From Collinsella aerofaciens (GTDB taxonomy: Bacteria; Actinomycetota; Coriobacteriia; Coriobacteriales; Coriobacteriaceae): 33,998 bases of DNA. A program made the translations under genes and the position numbers. Under the pieces are notes generated by a model. The model saw nothing but the letters and a program-made list of their open reading frames with translations. It had not been told where the DNA came from and made no database searches. Where the stretch lies: positions 1 to 33,998 of the forward strand of contig NZ_WQPL01000011.1 of assembly GCF_018785245.1 (NCBI RefSeq). Direction: 5' to 3'. Position 1 is the stretch's first letter. The number at the start of each line of letters is the position of its first letter. This document shows positions 24,651 to 31,935 of the stretch, one piece after another.

Positions 24651-24715
24651 GTTTGTCTCGATCTGGAACATCTAGCCGAGTTTTTCGGTCCTACCTGTTA
24701 CCGATCGAGACGAAC
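24651..24715. repeat. Palindromic repeat, GTTTGTCTCGATCTG family, copy 1
   Basis: Bases 24651-24675 (GTTTGTCTCGATCTGGAACA, then TCTAG) pair with 24691-24715 at about 20 of 25 positions. The same sequence recurs at 29345-29413 and 29432-29486. It sits between the lacG terminator and the end of the convergent LacI-type gene. Confidence 0.85.
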
Positions 24716-24728
24716 AGGCCGAGCACGT

Positions 24729-25739
24729 CTACGCCCGCAGGTCCTTCACGCTGGAACGTTCGACCAACACGCCCGAGACGAGCGTACGGCTTCTGGAGCT
24801 CGGGGTTTCCAGACCCGCGACGACCTCGTTGAGCGCACGGACGCCCAGCTCGCGGTGGCGAAACTTCACCGACGTCAGAATCGAGTTGGGAATCGTCTTA
24901 TAGAGCTCATCGTCGAAGCCGATCACGGACACATCATTGGGCACACTGAGCCCTTTGTCACGCAGAGCCATCATCACGCCGTTTGCCATGCAGTCGTTAG
25001 CAGCGAGGACCGCCGTGCAATCGGGCTTATCGGCAAGCACAAGGCCCGCGGCATAGCCACTATCCGCATTCCAATCGCCTTGCAGAGGCTCGGGCGGCTC
25101 AATGCCACGCGCCTCGAGTGCCGCACGCCAACCTTTCATACGGCACTGGCTCGACAACGACTCTTTCTTACCAGAGACGAAGTACACGTTTTTATGCCCG
25201 TGGTTCAAGAAGTACTCGCACGCCATGCGCGCGCCGCCCTCTTGGTCGTCACTGACGGTGGAGCAGGCAGGATGCTTCATCGGCGTAATAATCACCGTCT
25301 TGAGGTCTTTCGGCGCCTCAAAGGTATCAAAGTCATCGACCATCTGACGCAGGTTGAAGATCATGCCGTCAACGGGAAGCTGCGACATCCTGCGCGCCGC
25401 ATCGGCAAGGGTCATGTTCTCCCCTGCGCACTTCTTAATCATCGTGAGCGCAAAGCCGCGTTCTTCGGCGGCATCGGCGATACCGTCAATCATGTCCACG
25501 GCACCGCCCGACAAGTGAAACAGCACGACGCCGATGCACCCGTAACGGCCCAACTTGAGCGAACGCGCGGCAAAGTTGGTTCGAAATCCGAGCGCCTCCA
25601 TTGCCGAATGGACCTTATCGCGTGTCGACTCTCGCACGCTATTGGGCTCGTTGATCACACGCGAAACCGTCTTGAGAGAAACACCCGCGGCAATCGCCAC
25701 ATCGTTCATCGAGACGTTTTTCTTGTCCATCGTTGTCAC
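24729..25739 (-). CDS. LacI-family regulator of the second lacE-lacG module
   Basis: The 336-residue protein has a LacI helix-turn-helix (VSMNDVAIAAGVSLKTVSRV), the GFRTNFAARSLKLG hinge and an effector domain with VLAANDCMANG and SVIGFDDE. I prefer the GTG at 25739, which has GGAG five bases upstream; the ATG at 25730 (MDKKNVSMNDVA) has no well-spaced ribosome site. It is divergent from the second lacE across a gap with a perfect 24-bp palindrome. GTGACAACGATG around its own start resembles half of that palindrome, so self-repression is plausible. It is a paralogue of the regulators at 8.7 and 19.9 kb, with a different operator. Confidence 0.85.
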   Translation of the reverse strand: MTTMDKKNVSMNDVAIAAGVSLKTVSRVINEPNSVRESTRDKVHSAMEALGFRTNFAARSLKLGRYGCIGVVLFHLSGGAVDMIDGIADAAEERGFALTMIKKCAGENMTLADAARRMSQLPVDGMIFNLRQMVDDFDTFEAPKDLKTVIITPMKHPACSTVSDDQEGGARMACEYFLNHGHKNVYFVSGKKESLSSQCRMKGWRAALEARGIEPPEPLQGDWNADSGYAAGLVLADKPDCTAVLAANDCMANGVMMALRDKGLSVPNDVSVIGFDDELYKTIPNSILTSVKFRHRELGVRALNEVVAGLETPSSRSRTLVSGVLVERSSVKDLRA

Positions 25740-26014
25740 TGCTTCTCCACTCGGTTCTCTATCGCTTGTTTTTTGTGTTCTAGCATACACTACCTGCCTG
25801 ACTGATAAATCAACCGTTTACCGGGCAATATCGACCGCTCACCCGTATATCCTTGTTGCTCTTCCAAAAATGTCTTACGTTGTCATTAACGAAATGACAA
25901 CGTTGTCATTTCGCAATGCCTTCCTTAAGCAGGAAGGCTTCCGGGCAGTCCTGACCATCCATCGACGACCAGTTCCATCCACATGCATCGCGCATCAAGT
26001 AGCAAAGGAGCTTT
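25740..26014. promoter_or_regulatory. Divergent control region with a perfect 24-bp operator palindrome
   Basis: Bases 25890-25913 form a perfect palindrome (half-site CGAAATGACAAC, centre CG at 25901-25902). A second, weaker site occupies 25869-25888 (ACGTTGTCATT half conserved), so the centres are about two helical turns apart. lacE has AAAGGAG before its ATG. The sites are about 100-145 nt upstream of lacE. Confidence 0.8.
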
Positions 26015-27760
26015 ATGGACGCCATCGTAAAGATGCTCGAAAAGCATCAACCGTTCTTTGAGAAGATCTCGAGAAACATCTACCTCCAGGCCATCAAGGA
26101 CGGATTCCTTGGGTGCATGCCCATCGTCCTCACCTCTTCGATCTTTCTGCTGATCGCCACGCTTCCCGGCGTGGTCGGCATCGCGCTGCCCCAGCCGCTC
26201 CTCGACTGGTGCAACAAGCTGTACAACTTCACCATGGGCGTCATGGGCATCATGGTTGCCGGCACCACCGCCAAGAACTTCACGGCATCCATGAACCGTC
26301 GTATGCCCGCCGGCAAAGTGCTCAACGACGGTTCCACTATGGTTGCTGCCCAGTGCAGCATGCTGCTGCTCGCAGTCACGCAGTTCAGCACCAAGTTCAA
26401 CGGCTCCGAGCTTTCGGTCTTCGATTGCACCAGCATGGGCACGCGCGGTCTGTTCTCGGCCTATATCGCCGCGTTCATTACCGTATGGGTCTATAAATTC
26501 TGCGTCTCGCGCGATCTGACCATTAAGCTGCCCAAGGAAGTTCCGGGCGCCATCGCTCAGAACTTCCGCGACATCATCCCCTTTGGCGGCGCCGTCATCA
26601 TCTGCGGCATCATCGATGTCGTCGTGCGCAACCTCATGGGCGTTCCGTTCTCCGAGCTGCTTATCAAACTGCTCTCCCCGCTCTTTACCGCTGCAGAAAC
26701 CTATCCTGGCCTTATCCTTATCCAGGCAGCCACCGCGTTCTTCTGGTTCATCGGCGTCCACGGCCCTTCGATCGTCCAGCCGGGCATCGACCCCATCCGT
26801 CTTGCCAACCAGGCCGAGAACCTGCAGGTTCTGCTGGCCGGTGGCCACCCCGCCCACTCCCTCACCTTTAACATGTCGCTCGTGGGTGAGTTCGGCGGCA
26901 CTGGCGCCACGTTCATCGTGCCGCTTCTGCTGATTCTCTTTATGAAGTCCAAGCAGCTCAAAGCCGTCGGTAAGGCCTCGATTGTTCCTGTTGCCTTTGC
27001 TGTCAACGAGCCGCTGCTCTTTGGCGCGCCGATGATCCTTAACCCCTACATGCTCATCCCCTTTGTTGCCGCCGGCTGCGTCAACGTGAGTGTTGCCAAG
27101 TTCTTTATCGATAACGTGGGCATGAACGGCTTCTCCTTCGTGGTGCCTTGGGCCACCCCCGCCCCCATCGGCATTTTCATCACCACGAACTTCCAGCTTA
27201 TTGCCCTGGTATTTGTCGCGATCATCATCTTGCTGGATGCCATCATCTACCTGCCGTTCTTGAAGGCATACGATAAGCTGCTCTGCGACCAGGAGGCCGA
27301 GCGCGCCGCCGAGCTGGGTCTCGAGTCCGATGGTGCTGCCAGCACCCCTGCGCCCGTCATCGAGCCGACCGCCGCTGCCGCCGACAGCAAGCCTGCCGCC
27401 GAACAGCCCGAGCCTGCCGCCGATGCATCCGCCAAGAAGGACGTCGATGGCCTGAAGGTCCTCGTCCTGTGCGCTGGCGCCGGCACCTCCGCCATGCTTG
27501 CCAACGCCATCAAGGAAGGTGCCGCGCAGACCGGAGAGAACATCGCTTCCTCCGCAGGCGCCTATGGCCAGCACACTGCCATCATGGATCAGTACGACGT
27601 TATCGTGCTTGCCCCGCAGGTCCGTAGCTACTACAACGACATGAAGGCCGACACCGATCGCCTGGGCATTAAGCTGCTCGCTCCGCGCGGCAAGGAATAT
27701 ATCGACCTTACCCGCGACCCCGCTGGCGCCATCAAGTGGCTCCGCGAGAACCTCGACTAG
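26015..27760 (+). CDS. lacE: Lactose-type PTS IICB permease, second copy
   Basis: The 581-residue protein repeats the LacE design: an N-terminal MDAIVKMLEKHQPFFEKISRN, a multi-spanning IIC domain with WFIGVHGPSIVQPGID, GGTGATFIVP, FAVNEPLLFGAPMILNP and VPWATPAPIG, an Ala/Pro/Glu-rich linker (about 430-475), and a IIB domain with Cys486 in VLVLCAGAGTSAMLANAI. Differences from the first copy (GID for AIA after the HGPSIV motif, and PAPIG for PGPIG) may change substrate range. No IIA gene accompanies it, so it should depend on the single LacF at 19.4 kb. lacG copy 2 follows directly. Confidence 0.92.
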   Translation: MDAIVKMLEKHQPFFEKISRNIYLQAIKDGFLGCMPIVLTSSIFLLIATLPGVVGIALPQPLLDWCNKLYNFTMGVMGIMVAGTTAKNFTASMNRRMPAGKVLNDGSTMVAAQCSMLLLAVTQFSTKFNGSELSVFDCTSMGTRGLFSAYIAAFITVWVYKFCVSRDLTIKLPKEVPGAIAQNFRDIIPFGGAVIICGIIDVVVRNLMGVPFSELLIKLLSPLFTAAETYPGLILIQAATAFFWFIGVHGPSIVQPGIDPIRLANQAENLQVLLAGGHPAHSLTFNMSLVGEFGGTGATFIVPLLLILFMKSKQLKAVGKASIVPVAFAVNEPLLFGAPMILNPYMLIPFVAAGCVNVSVAKFFIDNVGMNGFSFVVPWATPAPIGIFITTNFQLIALVFVAIIILLDAIIYLPFLKAYDKLLCDQEAERAAELGLESDGAASTPAPVIEPTAAAADSKPAAEQPEPAADASAKKDVDGLKVLVLCAGAGTSAMLANAIKEGAAQTGENIASSAGAYGQHTAIMDQYDVIVLAPQVRSYYNDMKADTDRLGIKLLAPRGKEYIDLTRDPAGAIKWLRENLD

Positions 27761-27774
27761 CTCCTCCCTCTGTT

Positions 27775-27801
27775 GGTGCCCGAATCCCCAGTTCGGGCAC
27801 C
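27775..27801 (+). terminator. Intercistronic hairpin between the second lacE and lacG
   Basis: Bases 27775-27784 (GGTGCCCGAA) pair perfectly with 27792-27801 around a 7-nt loop. There is no T-run, so it is likely an mRNA-stabilising or partial stop signal, in the same place as the hairpin of the first module but with unrelated sequence. Confidence 0.6.
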
Positions 27802-27835
27802 TCCCCCTATTCGTATCCCACAGAAAGGATGACTC

Positions 27836-29257
27836 ATGACCAACCCCATGCAGTTCCCCGACGGCTTTGTGTTTGGCGGCGCCACCGCCGCTTACCAGGT
27901 TGAGGGCGAGACCCGTACACACGGCAAGGGCAAAGTGCCCTGGGACGATTTCCTGGCTGCTCAGGGCCGTTTCTCCCCCGACCCCGCAAGCGATTTCTAC
28001 AACAAGTACCCGGTCGATATCGACCTGTGCCAGCGCTTCGGCATCAACGGTATCCGTGTCTCCATCGCTTGGAGCCGTATCTTCCCCAACGGCACCGGCG
28101 AGATTAACCCCGAGGGCGTCGCCTTCTATCACGAGCTTTTTGCCACCTGCAACAAAGCCGGCGTTATCCCCTATGTCACGCTCGATCACTTTGACACGCC
28201 CGAGGCCTTCTACCAGGACGGCGGAGAGGGCTTCCTGACGCGCACGACGATCGACGCCTTTGTCGAGTACGCCAAGTTCTGCTTTGCCGAGTTCACCGAG
28301 GTCAAGCACTGGTTTACCTTTAACGAGATTCCCGCGACCGCCGAGGGCAGCTTTATCGTCGGCAACTGGCCGCACGGCGAGAAGTATCGCCTGGACAAGG
28401 CCTTCCAGCTTATGCACAACATGATGGTGGCCCATGCCAAGGCCGTCGTCGCCTTCCACGAGGGCGGCTTTGAGGGCGAGATCGGCATTGTCCAGAACCT
28501 GGAGCCCAAGTATCCCTTCGATCCCAACAGTGCTGCCGACTGCGAGGCCGCCCGCATGGCCGACGTCATTAACAACCGCTGGGTACTCGACGCCACCTTC
28601 CGCGGCCACTATGCAGCCGATACCATGGAGGCTGCGACCAAGCTGGCTCATATCGCCGGCGGCGAGCTCGACGTCCGCGACGAGGACATCGCCGCGCTGA
28701 CCGCCGCGCTCCCCTACAACGATTGCCTGGGCGTCAACACCTACAAGTGCCAGTTCCTGCGTGCCGCCGAGGGCGAAAACGACATCAACCACAATGGCAC
28801 CGGCGACAAGGGCTCCTCGCGCTGGTTCCTCAAGGGCGTGGGCGAGTCATGCGTGCGCGAAGGCATACCCACCACCGATTGGGACTGGATCATCTATCCC
28901 GAGGGCCTCTACGACCTGCTGCTCCGCATTAAGAACGATTACCCCAACTACAAGAAGATCTACATCACCGAGAACGGCATGGGCTATAAGGACGACTTCG
29001 AGGATGGCTTTATCGACGACGCCCCTCGTATCGACTACATGCGCCAGCATCTCGCATGGATCCTCAAGGCAATCGACGGCGGTGTAAACGTCGACGGTTA
29101 CTTTGTGTGGTCGCTGCAGGACCAGTTCTCCTGGACCAACGGCTATAACAAGCGTTACGGCCTGTTCTACATCGACTTTGAGACCCAGAAGCGCTATCCC
29201 AAGGCGAGCGCGTACTGGTACAAGAACGTCGCGGAGACCGGCCTGCTTATGGCCTAG
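27836..29257 (+). CDS. lacG: 6-phospho-beta-galactosidase (GH1), second copy
   Basis: The 473-residue paralogue of the first LacG keeps the catalytic Glu164 (TFNEI) and Glu379 (ITENGMG), and the phosphate-binding Ser432, Lys439 and Tyr441 (SWTNGYNKRYG). Residues after the acid/base differ between copies (PATAEG here, WADASN in the first), in the region lining the aglycone pocket, so the two may prefer different beta-galactosides. AAAGGATG precedes the start. The gene pairs with the second lacE under the LacI-type regulator at 24.7 kb and ends at a strong terminator. Its product again enters the LacAB route. Confidence 0.92.
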   Translation: MTNPMQFPDGFVFGGATAAYQVEGETRTHGKGKVPWDDFLAAQGRFSPDPASDFYNKYPVDIDLCQRFGINGIRVSIAWSRIFPNGTGEINPEGVAFYHELFATCNKAGVIPYVTLDHFDTPEAFYQDGGEGFLTRTTIDAFVEYAKFCFAEFTEVKHWFTFNEIPATAEGSFIVGNWPHGEKYRLDKAFQLMHNMMVAHAKAVVAFHEGGFEGEIGIVQNLEPKYPFDPNSAADCEAARMADVINNRWVLDATFRGHYAADTMEAATKLAHIAGGELDVRDEDIAALTAALPYNDCLGVNTYKCQFLRAAEGENDINHNGTGDKGSSRWFLKGVGESCVREGIPTTDWDWIIYPEGLYDLLLRIKNDYPNYKKIYITENGMGYKDDFEDGFIDDAPRIDYMRQHLAWILKAIDGGVNVDGYFVWSLQDQFSWTNGYNKRYGLFYIDFETQKRYPKASAYWYKNVAETGLLMA

Positions 29258-29279
29258 TTTCCGCCGCATGCCACCCGTC

Positions 29280-29317
29280 GGCCGCATACGAATCCCTCCA
29301 CGGGTTCGTATGCGGCC
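29280..29317 (+). terminator. Terminator of the second lacE-lacG module
   Basis: Bases 29280-29292 (GGCCGCATACGAA) pair perfectly with 29305-29317 and are followed by TTTTTGTTTTT. Confidence 0.95.
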
Positions 29318-29344
29318 TTTTTGTTTTTGGTGGGCCCGTGCAGG

Positions 29345-29413
29345 CCGTTTGTCTCGATCTGTAACATCTAGCAGGGATTTTCGGTCTTAAATGTTACAGA
29401 TCGAGACAAACGG
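29345..29413. repeat. Palindromic repeat, GTTTGTCTCGATCTG family, copy 2
   Basis: Bases 29345-29367 are the exact reverse complement of 29391-29413 (23-bp arms containing GTCTCGATCTGTAACAT), with a 23-nt loop. It is the best-formed of three copies. Confidence 0.9.
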
Positions 29414-29431
29414 AACGCCCGAGCAGAAATA

Positions 29432-29486
29432 TCTCAATCTGTAACATGTAGACCACTTTTGACCGTCTACCTGTTACAGATCAAGA
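29432..29486. repeat. Palindromic repeat, GTTTGTCTCGATCTG family, copy 3
   Basis: Bases 29432-29453 (TCTCAATCTGTAACATGTAG onwards) pair with 29465-29486 at 19 of 22 positions around an 11-nt loop. It follows copy 2 by 18 nt. Confidence 0.85.
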
Positions 29487-29541
29487 CAATAAGATAGTCA
29501 AACCCAAACTTTCCAAGCAGTTATGAAACATGGTTTCTAGT

Positions 29542-29616
29542 TTTCGGTATAACGAACATACTTTCGGTATCATTTAATGGTATTATGATATCGAAAGTAT
29601 GTTCGTGATACCGAAA
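29542..29616. promoter_or_regulatory. Large palindromic operator candidate at the fic start
   Basis: Bases 29542-29573 and 29585-29616 are inverted copies at 30 of 32 positions, separated by 11 nt. Each arm carries two TTTCGGTAT/TTTCGATAT motifs around a shared CGAACATAC centre, giving four similar half-sites. The right arm runs into the ribosome site (AAAGGAG), so a bound protein or the folded RNA would block fic translation or transcription. Confidence 0.8.
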
Positions 29617-29624
29617 GGAGCCGC

Positions 29625-30857
29625 ATGCGCCAGTTCGATTACGCCACAGTCCCAGCGGAACTCGAAGCAACTCCAATCACCAACCTCCTCCTCTCGATAC
29701 GCGAGCATAAAGGCCGTCAGCTTGCTCTGAGTCAAGTCAAACCCGAACTTCTATCGTCCCTTATGGAGGAAGCTAAGATCCAAAGCACCCAATCCTCCAA
29801 CGGACTTGAAGGAATTATTACCACCCAAAAAAGACTCAAAGCGATCATGGCGTATTCCGCCAAGCCAAGCTCCCGCGCAGAGGAAGAAATCGCTGGATAC
29901 CGAGATGTGCTGTCGCTTATTCACGAGCAACACGATTCCATTCCCGTAACGCCATCGGTCATTTTGCAGTTGCATCGTGACCTCATGGCGCACACGGCAA
30001 TCTCGTATGGAGGCCATTGGAAAGATAGCGATAACGAAATCGTCTCCATTGACGATCAAGGTAATCGATTTGTGCGCTTTAGGCCCCCTTCGGCTCTAGC
30101 AACCCCGGGACTTATTAAAGAAGCCTGCCAATCCCTCAACGATGCTTTATCTCGCCAAGTTTGCGACCCCCTCCTTATATCGCTCCGCTTTATCTTCGAT
30201 TTTGTTAGCATTCATCCCTTCAACGATGGCAATGGCAGGATGAGCCGGCTCCTTACAACGCTGCTGCTCGAAAAGACTGGATACGACGTTGCGCGTTACA
30301 TCAGCATCGAACGACTTATTGAAGACAACAAAGCGCTTTACTACAACGCCCTCGCTGCAAGCTCCACTGGATGGAATGAAAATCAAAACACCGAAGTACC
30401 CTTTATCCGTTTCATGCTCGGAACAACCCTGGCCGCCTACCGAAAGCTCGAGCAGCGTACCTTAATTGAATCAAGCACTCGTCCCATGTCGAAGCAAGCG
30501 CGCATCGCTGTTCTATTTCAACAGAGACCCGGCGTCATTAAGAAATCCGACATCCGATCAAACTGCCCCGATATCAGCGAGGTTACCGTTAAACGAACCC
30601 TCGGTCAGCTTGTTAGCTGCAGCGCAATCGAAAAAACAGGAGCGGGTCGTTCGACGGGCTACATACTCAAAGACGTCCATGCTCTAGAACTATTCTTGCA
30701 ATCCACAATACCCGACAGCGAGGCCGCAATAACAAAAGAGGCTCCAAAGGATAAGCTTCTTGAACGTGTAAACCGCGCCGAGGATGAAAGCAGAGAGGGG
30801 CTCTATGAAGACTACGATTCATTCTCAAGGGACATAAAGACGAAATACGGAGTCTAG
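29625..30857 (+). CDS. Fic-domain protein with N-terminal inhibitory motif and C-terminal winged helix
   Basis: The 410-residue protein is a Fic-family AMP-transferase candidate, modifying a hydroxyl of a target protein with AMP from ATP. The catalytic motif is at 197-208 (HPFNDGNGRMSR). The autoinhibitory (S/T)xxxE(G/N) motif is at 58-63 (SNGLEG), N-terminal to the Fic core as in class II proteins; its Glu62 should clamp the ATP site. Residues about 285-350 resemble a winged helix (IRSNCPDISEVTVKRTLGQL), common in Fic proteins that bind their own promoter. The start follows AAAGGAG. GC is visibly lower than in the lac genes on both sides, suggesting acquisition. No small antitoxin gene is adjacent. 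The target is unknown. Confidence 0.9.
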   Translation: MRQFDYATVPAELEATPITNLLLSIREHKGRQLALSQVKPELLSSLMEEAKIQSTQSSNGLEGIITTQKRLKAIMAYSAKPSSRAEEEIAGYRDVLSLIHEQHDSIPVTPSVILQLHRDLMAHTAISYGGHWKDSDNEIVSIDDQGNRFVRFRPPSALATPGLIKEACQSLNDALSRQVCDPLLISLRFIFDFVSIHPFNDGNGRMSRLLTTLLLEKTGYDVARYISIERLIEDNKALYYNALAASSTGWNENQNTEVPFIRFMLGTTLAAYRKLEQRTLIESSTRPMSKQARIAVLFQQRPGVIKKSDIRSNCPDISEVTVKRTLGQLVSCSAIEKTGAGRSTGYILKDVHALELFLQSTIPDSEAAITKEAPKDKLLERVNRAEDESREGLYEDYDSFSRDIKTKYGV

Positions 30858-30922
30858 TCATATCCCAGAATAGCCTCATCCTTGTTGCCCAAAGTTATTT
30901 ACGCGTCATTGTGAAGCGATAA

Positions 30923-30940
30923 CCCCTGCGCCGGCAGGGG
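30923..30940 (-). terminator. Weak hairpin after lacR
   Basis: Bases 30923-30929 (CCCCTGC) pair with 30934-30940 around GCCG, 25 nt past the lacR stop. On the minus strand it is followed by TTATCGCTTC. It may also help separate fic from lacR. Confidence 0.4.
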
Positions 30941-30964
30941 CAGAAGTATCGTCTGTAGCGTTAG

Positions 30965-31729
30965 CTAGCAGATGACCTGCGTGTGTTCCTCGATGGCGGC
31001 ACGATCCACGGCGGCAATACCCGGCTCGCACACCACGGCGTCCAAACTGTCCAGGCGGCAGAAGGTGTAGAAGTCGCGCTTGCCGATCTTGCTGGAGTCG
31101 GCGATCAGATAGCGCGAGTCGGCCTTGCTAAAGGCGAGCTGCTGGATACGGCCCTCGTCCATGTTGGACGTGGACACGTCGCCGTCCAGGATGCCGTTGG
31201 CGCCGATAAACGCTGCATCGATACCAAGCGCACGCAAGGTATCCTCGGCCGTTGGCCCCACAAAAGCGGCGGTGCGGCGGCGGTACATGCCGCCCACCAG
31301 GCACAGTTCGTAGTCTTCGCTCGCCTCGAGCAGGCTAAACACCGAAAGCGAATTAGTCACGATGCGCAGGCGGCACGCCGGCAGCATCGAGGCCATCTGC
31401 TCAACCGTGGTGCCCGTACCCAAAAAGATGGTCGAGCCCTCCTCGATGAGCTCAACGGCTCGGCGCGCGATCTGCAGCTTTTCCTCAGCATGTTTGGAAC
31501 GTTTTTCGCTGTGCGAATACTCGTGGCGCAACATAGTGTGGGGACGTCCCTGTGCACTGCGGGCTCCGCCGTGCACGCGCTCGATCTCGCCCAGGCTCGC
31601 AAGTTCCTCAAGGTCACGGCGGATCGTCATATCCGAGACGCCCAGCGCATCCGAAATCTCCTTGACCGAGACCGTGCCCTGCTCTTCGAGCAGCTGCCGA
31701 ACCTTATCCTGTCGCTCTGCCTTAATCAC
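30965..31729 (-). CDS. lacR: DeoR-family lactose PTS repressor LacR
   Basis: The 254-residue protein begins with a DeoR winged helix (about 6-58; VKEISDALGVSDMTIRRDLEEL, then ERVHGGAR). The segment EYSHSEKRSKHAEEKLQIARRA is typical of LacR. The sensor part has IFLGTGTTVEQMA, LVGGMYRRRT and a late IADSSKIGKRDF block. In lactococci and streptococci LacR represses the lac genes and is released by tagatose-6-phosphate, the LacAB product. CATTCAAACA sites before lacA, lacF and lacR itself suggest the same circuit here. It diverges from galM, so it may also affect that gene. Confidence 0.85.
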   Translation of the reverse strand: MIKAERQDKVRQLLEEQGTVSVKEISDALGVSDMTIRRDLEELASLGEIERVHGGARSAQGRPHTMLRHEYSHSEKRSKHAEEKLQIARRAVELIEEGSTIFLGTGTTVEQMASMLPACRLRIVTNSLSVFSLLEASEDYELCLVGGMYRRRTAAFVGPTAEDTLRALGIDAAFIGANGILDGDVSTSNMDEGRIQQLAFSKADSRYLIADSSKIGKRDFYTFCRLDSLDAVVCEPGIAAVDRAAIEEHTQVIC

Positions 31730-31935
31730 GATGAATCCTCGCCGTTCTTTGCGCGCATATCATTCAAACAGTAACGAACAAATTGTATCAGACCCGTGCG
31801 CGTCAAAAATGAACGCCCGCACAGCTCCAATCATCACTTTTTTGAGAAAAATACCCCCTGCTTTAGTGGGGTGTAGTGATAATCTCGCCTGTTCGCGCTA
31901 CAGTTTGTCGGAAATACCTCGATGTTAGGAACCAA
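31730..31935. promoter_or_regulatory. Divergent lacR-galM control region
   Basis: A 24-nt site at 31757-31780 (CATTCAAACA, then GAACA after five bases) matches the lacF upstream site at 20 of 24 positions, and lies 28 nt before lacR, fitting autoregulation. A small CCCCCTGCTTTAGTGGGG stem lies near 31853-31870, before galM. The galM ATG has TAGGA upstream. Confidence 0.65.

Noticed and set aside
25925-28792. A 955-codon open frame on the minus strand
   Set aside because: It lies opposite lacE and lacG copy 2, whose catalytic motifs are unmistakable. High GC and biased third positions create such long antisense frames; its translation is low-complexity Gly/Val/Asp.
29625-30857. A Fic toxin-antitoxin pair
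   Set aside because: No small antitoxin gene flanks it, and the inhibitory motif is within the same protein, so it is described as a self-inhibited Fic protein.
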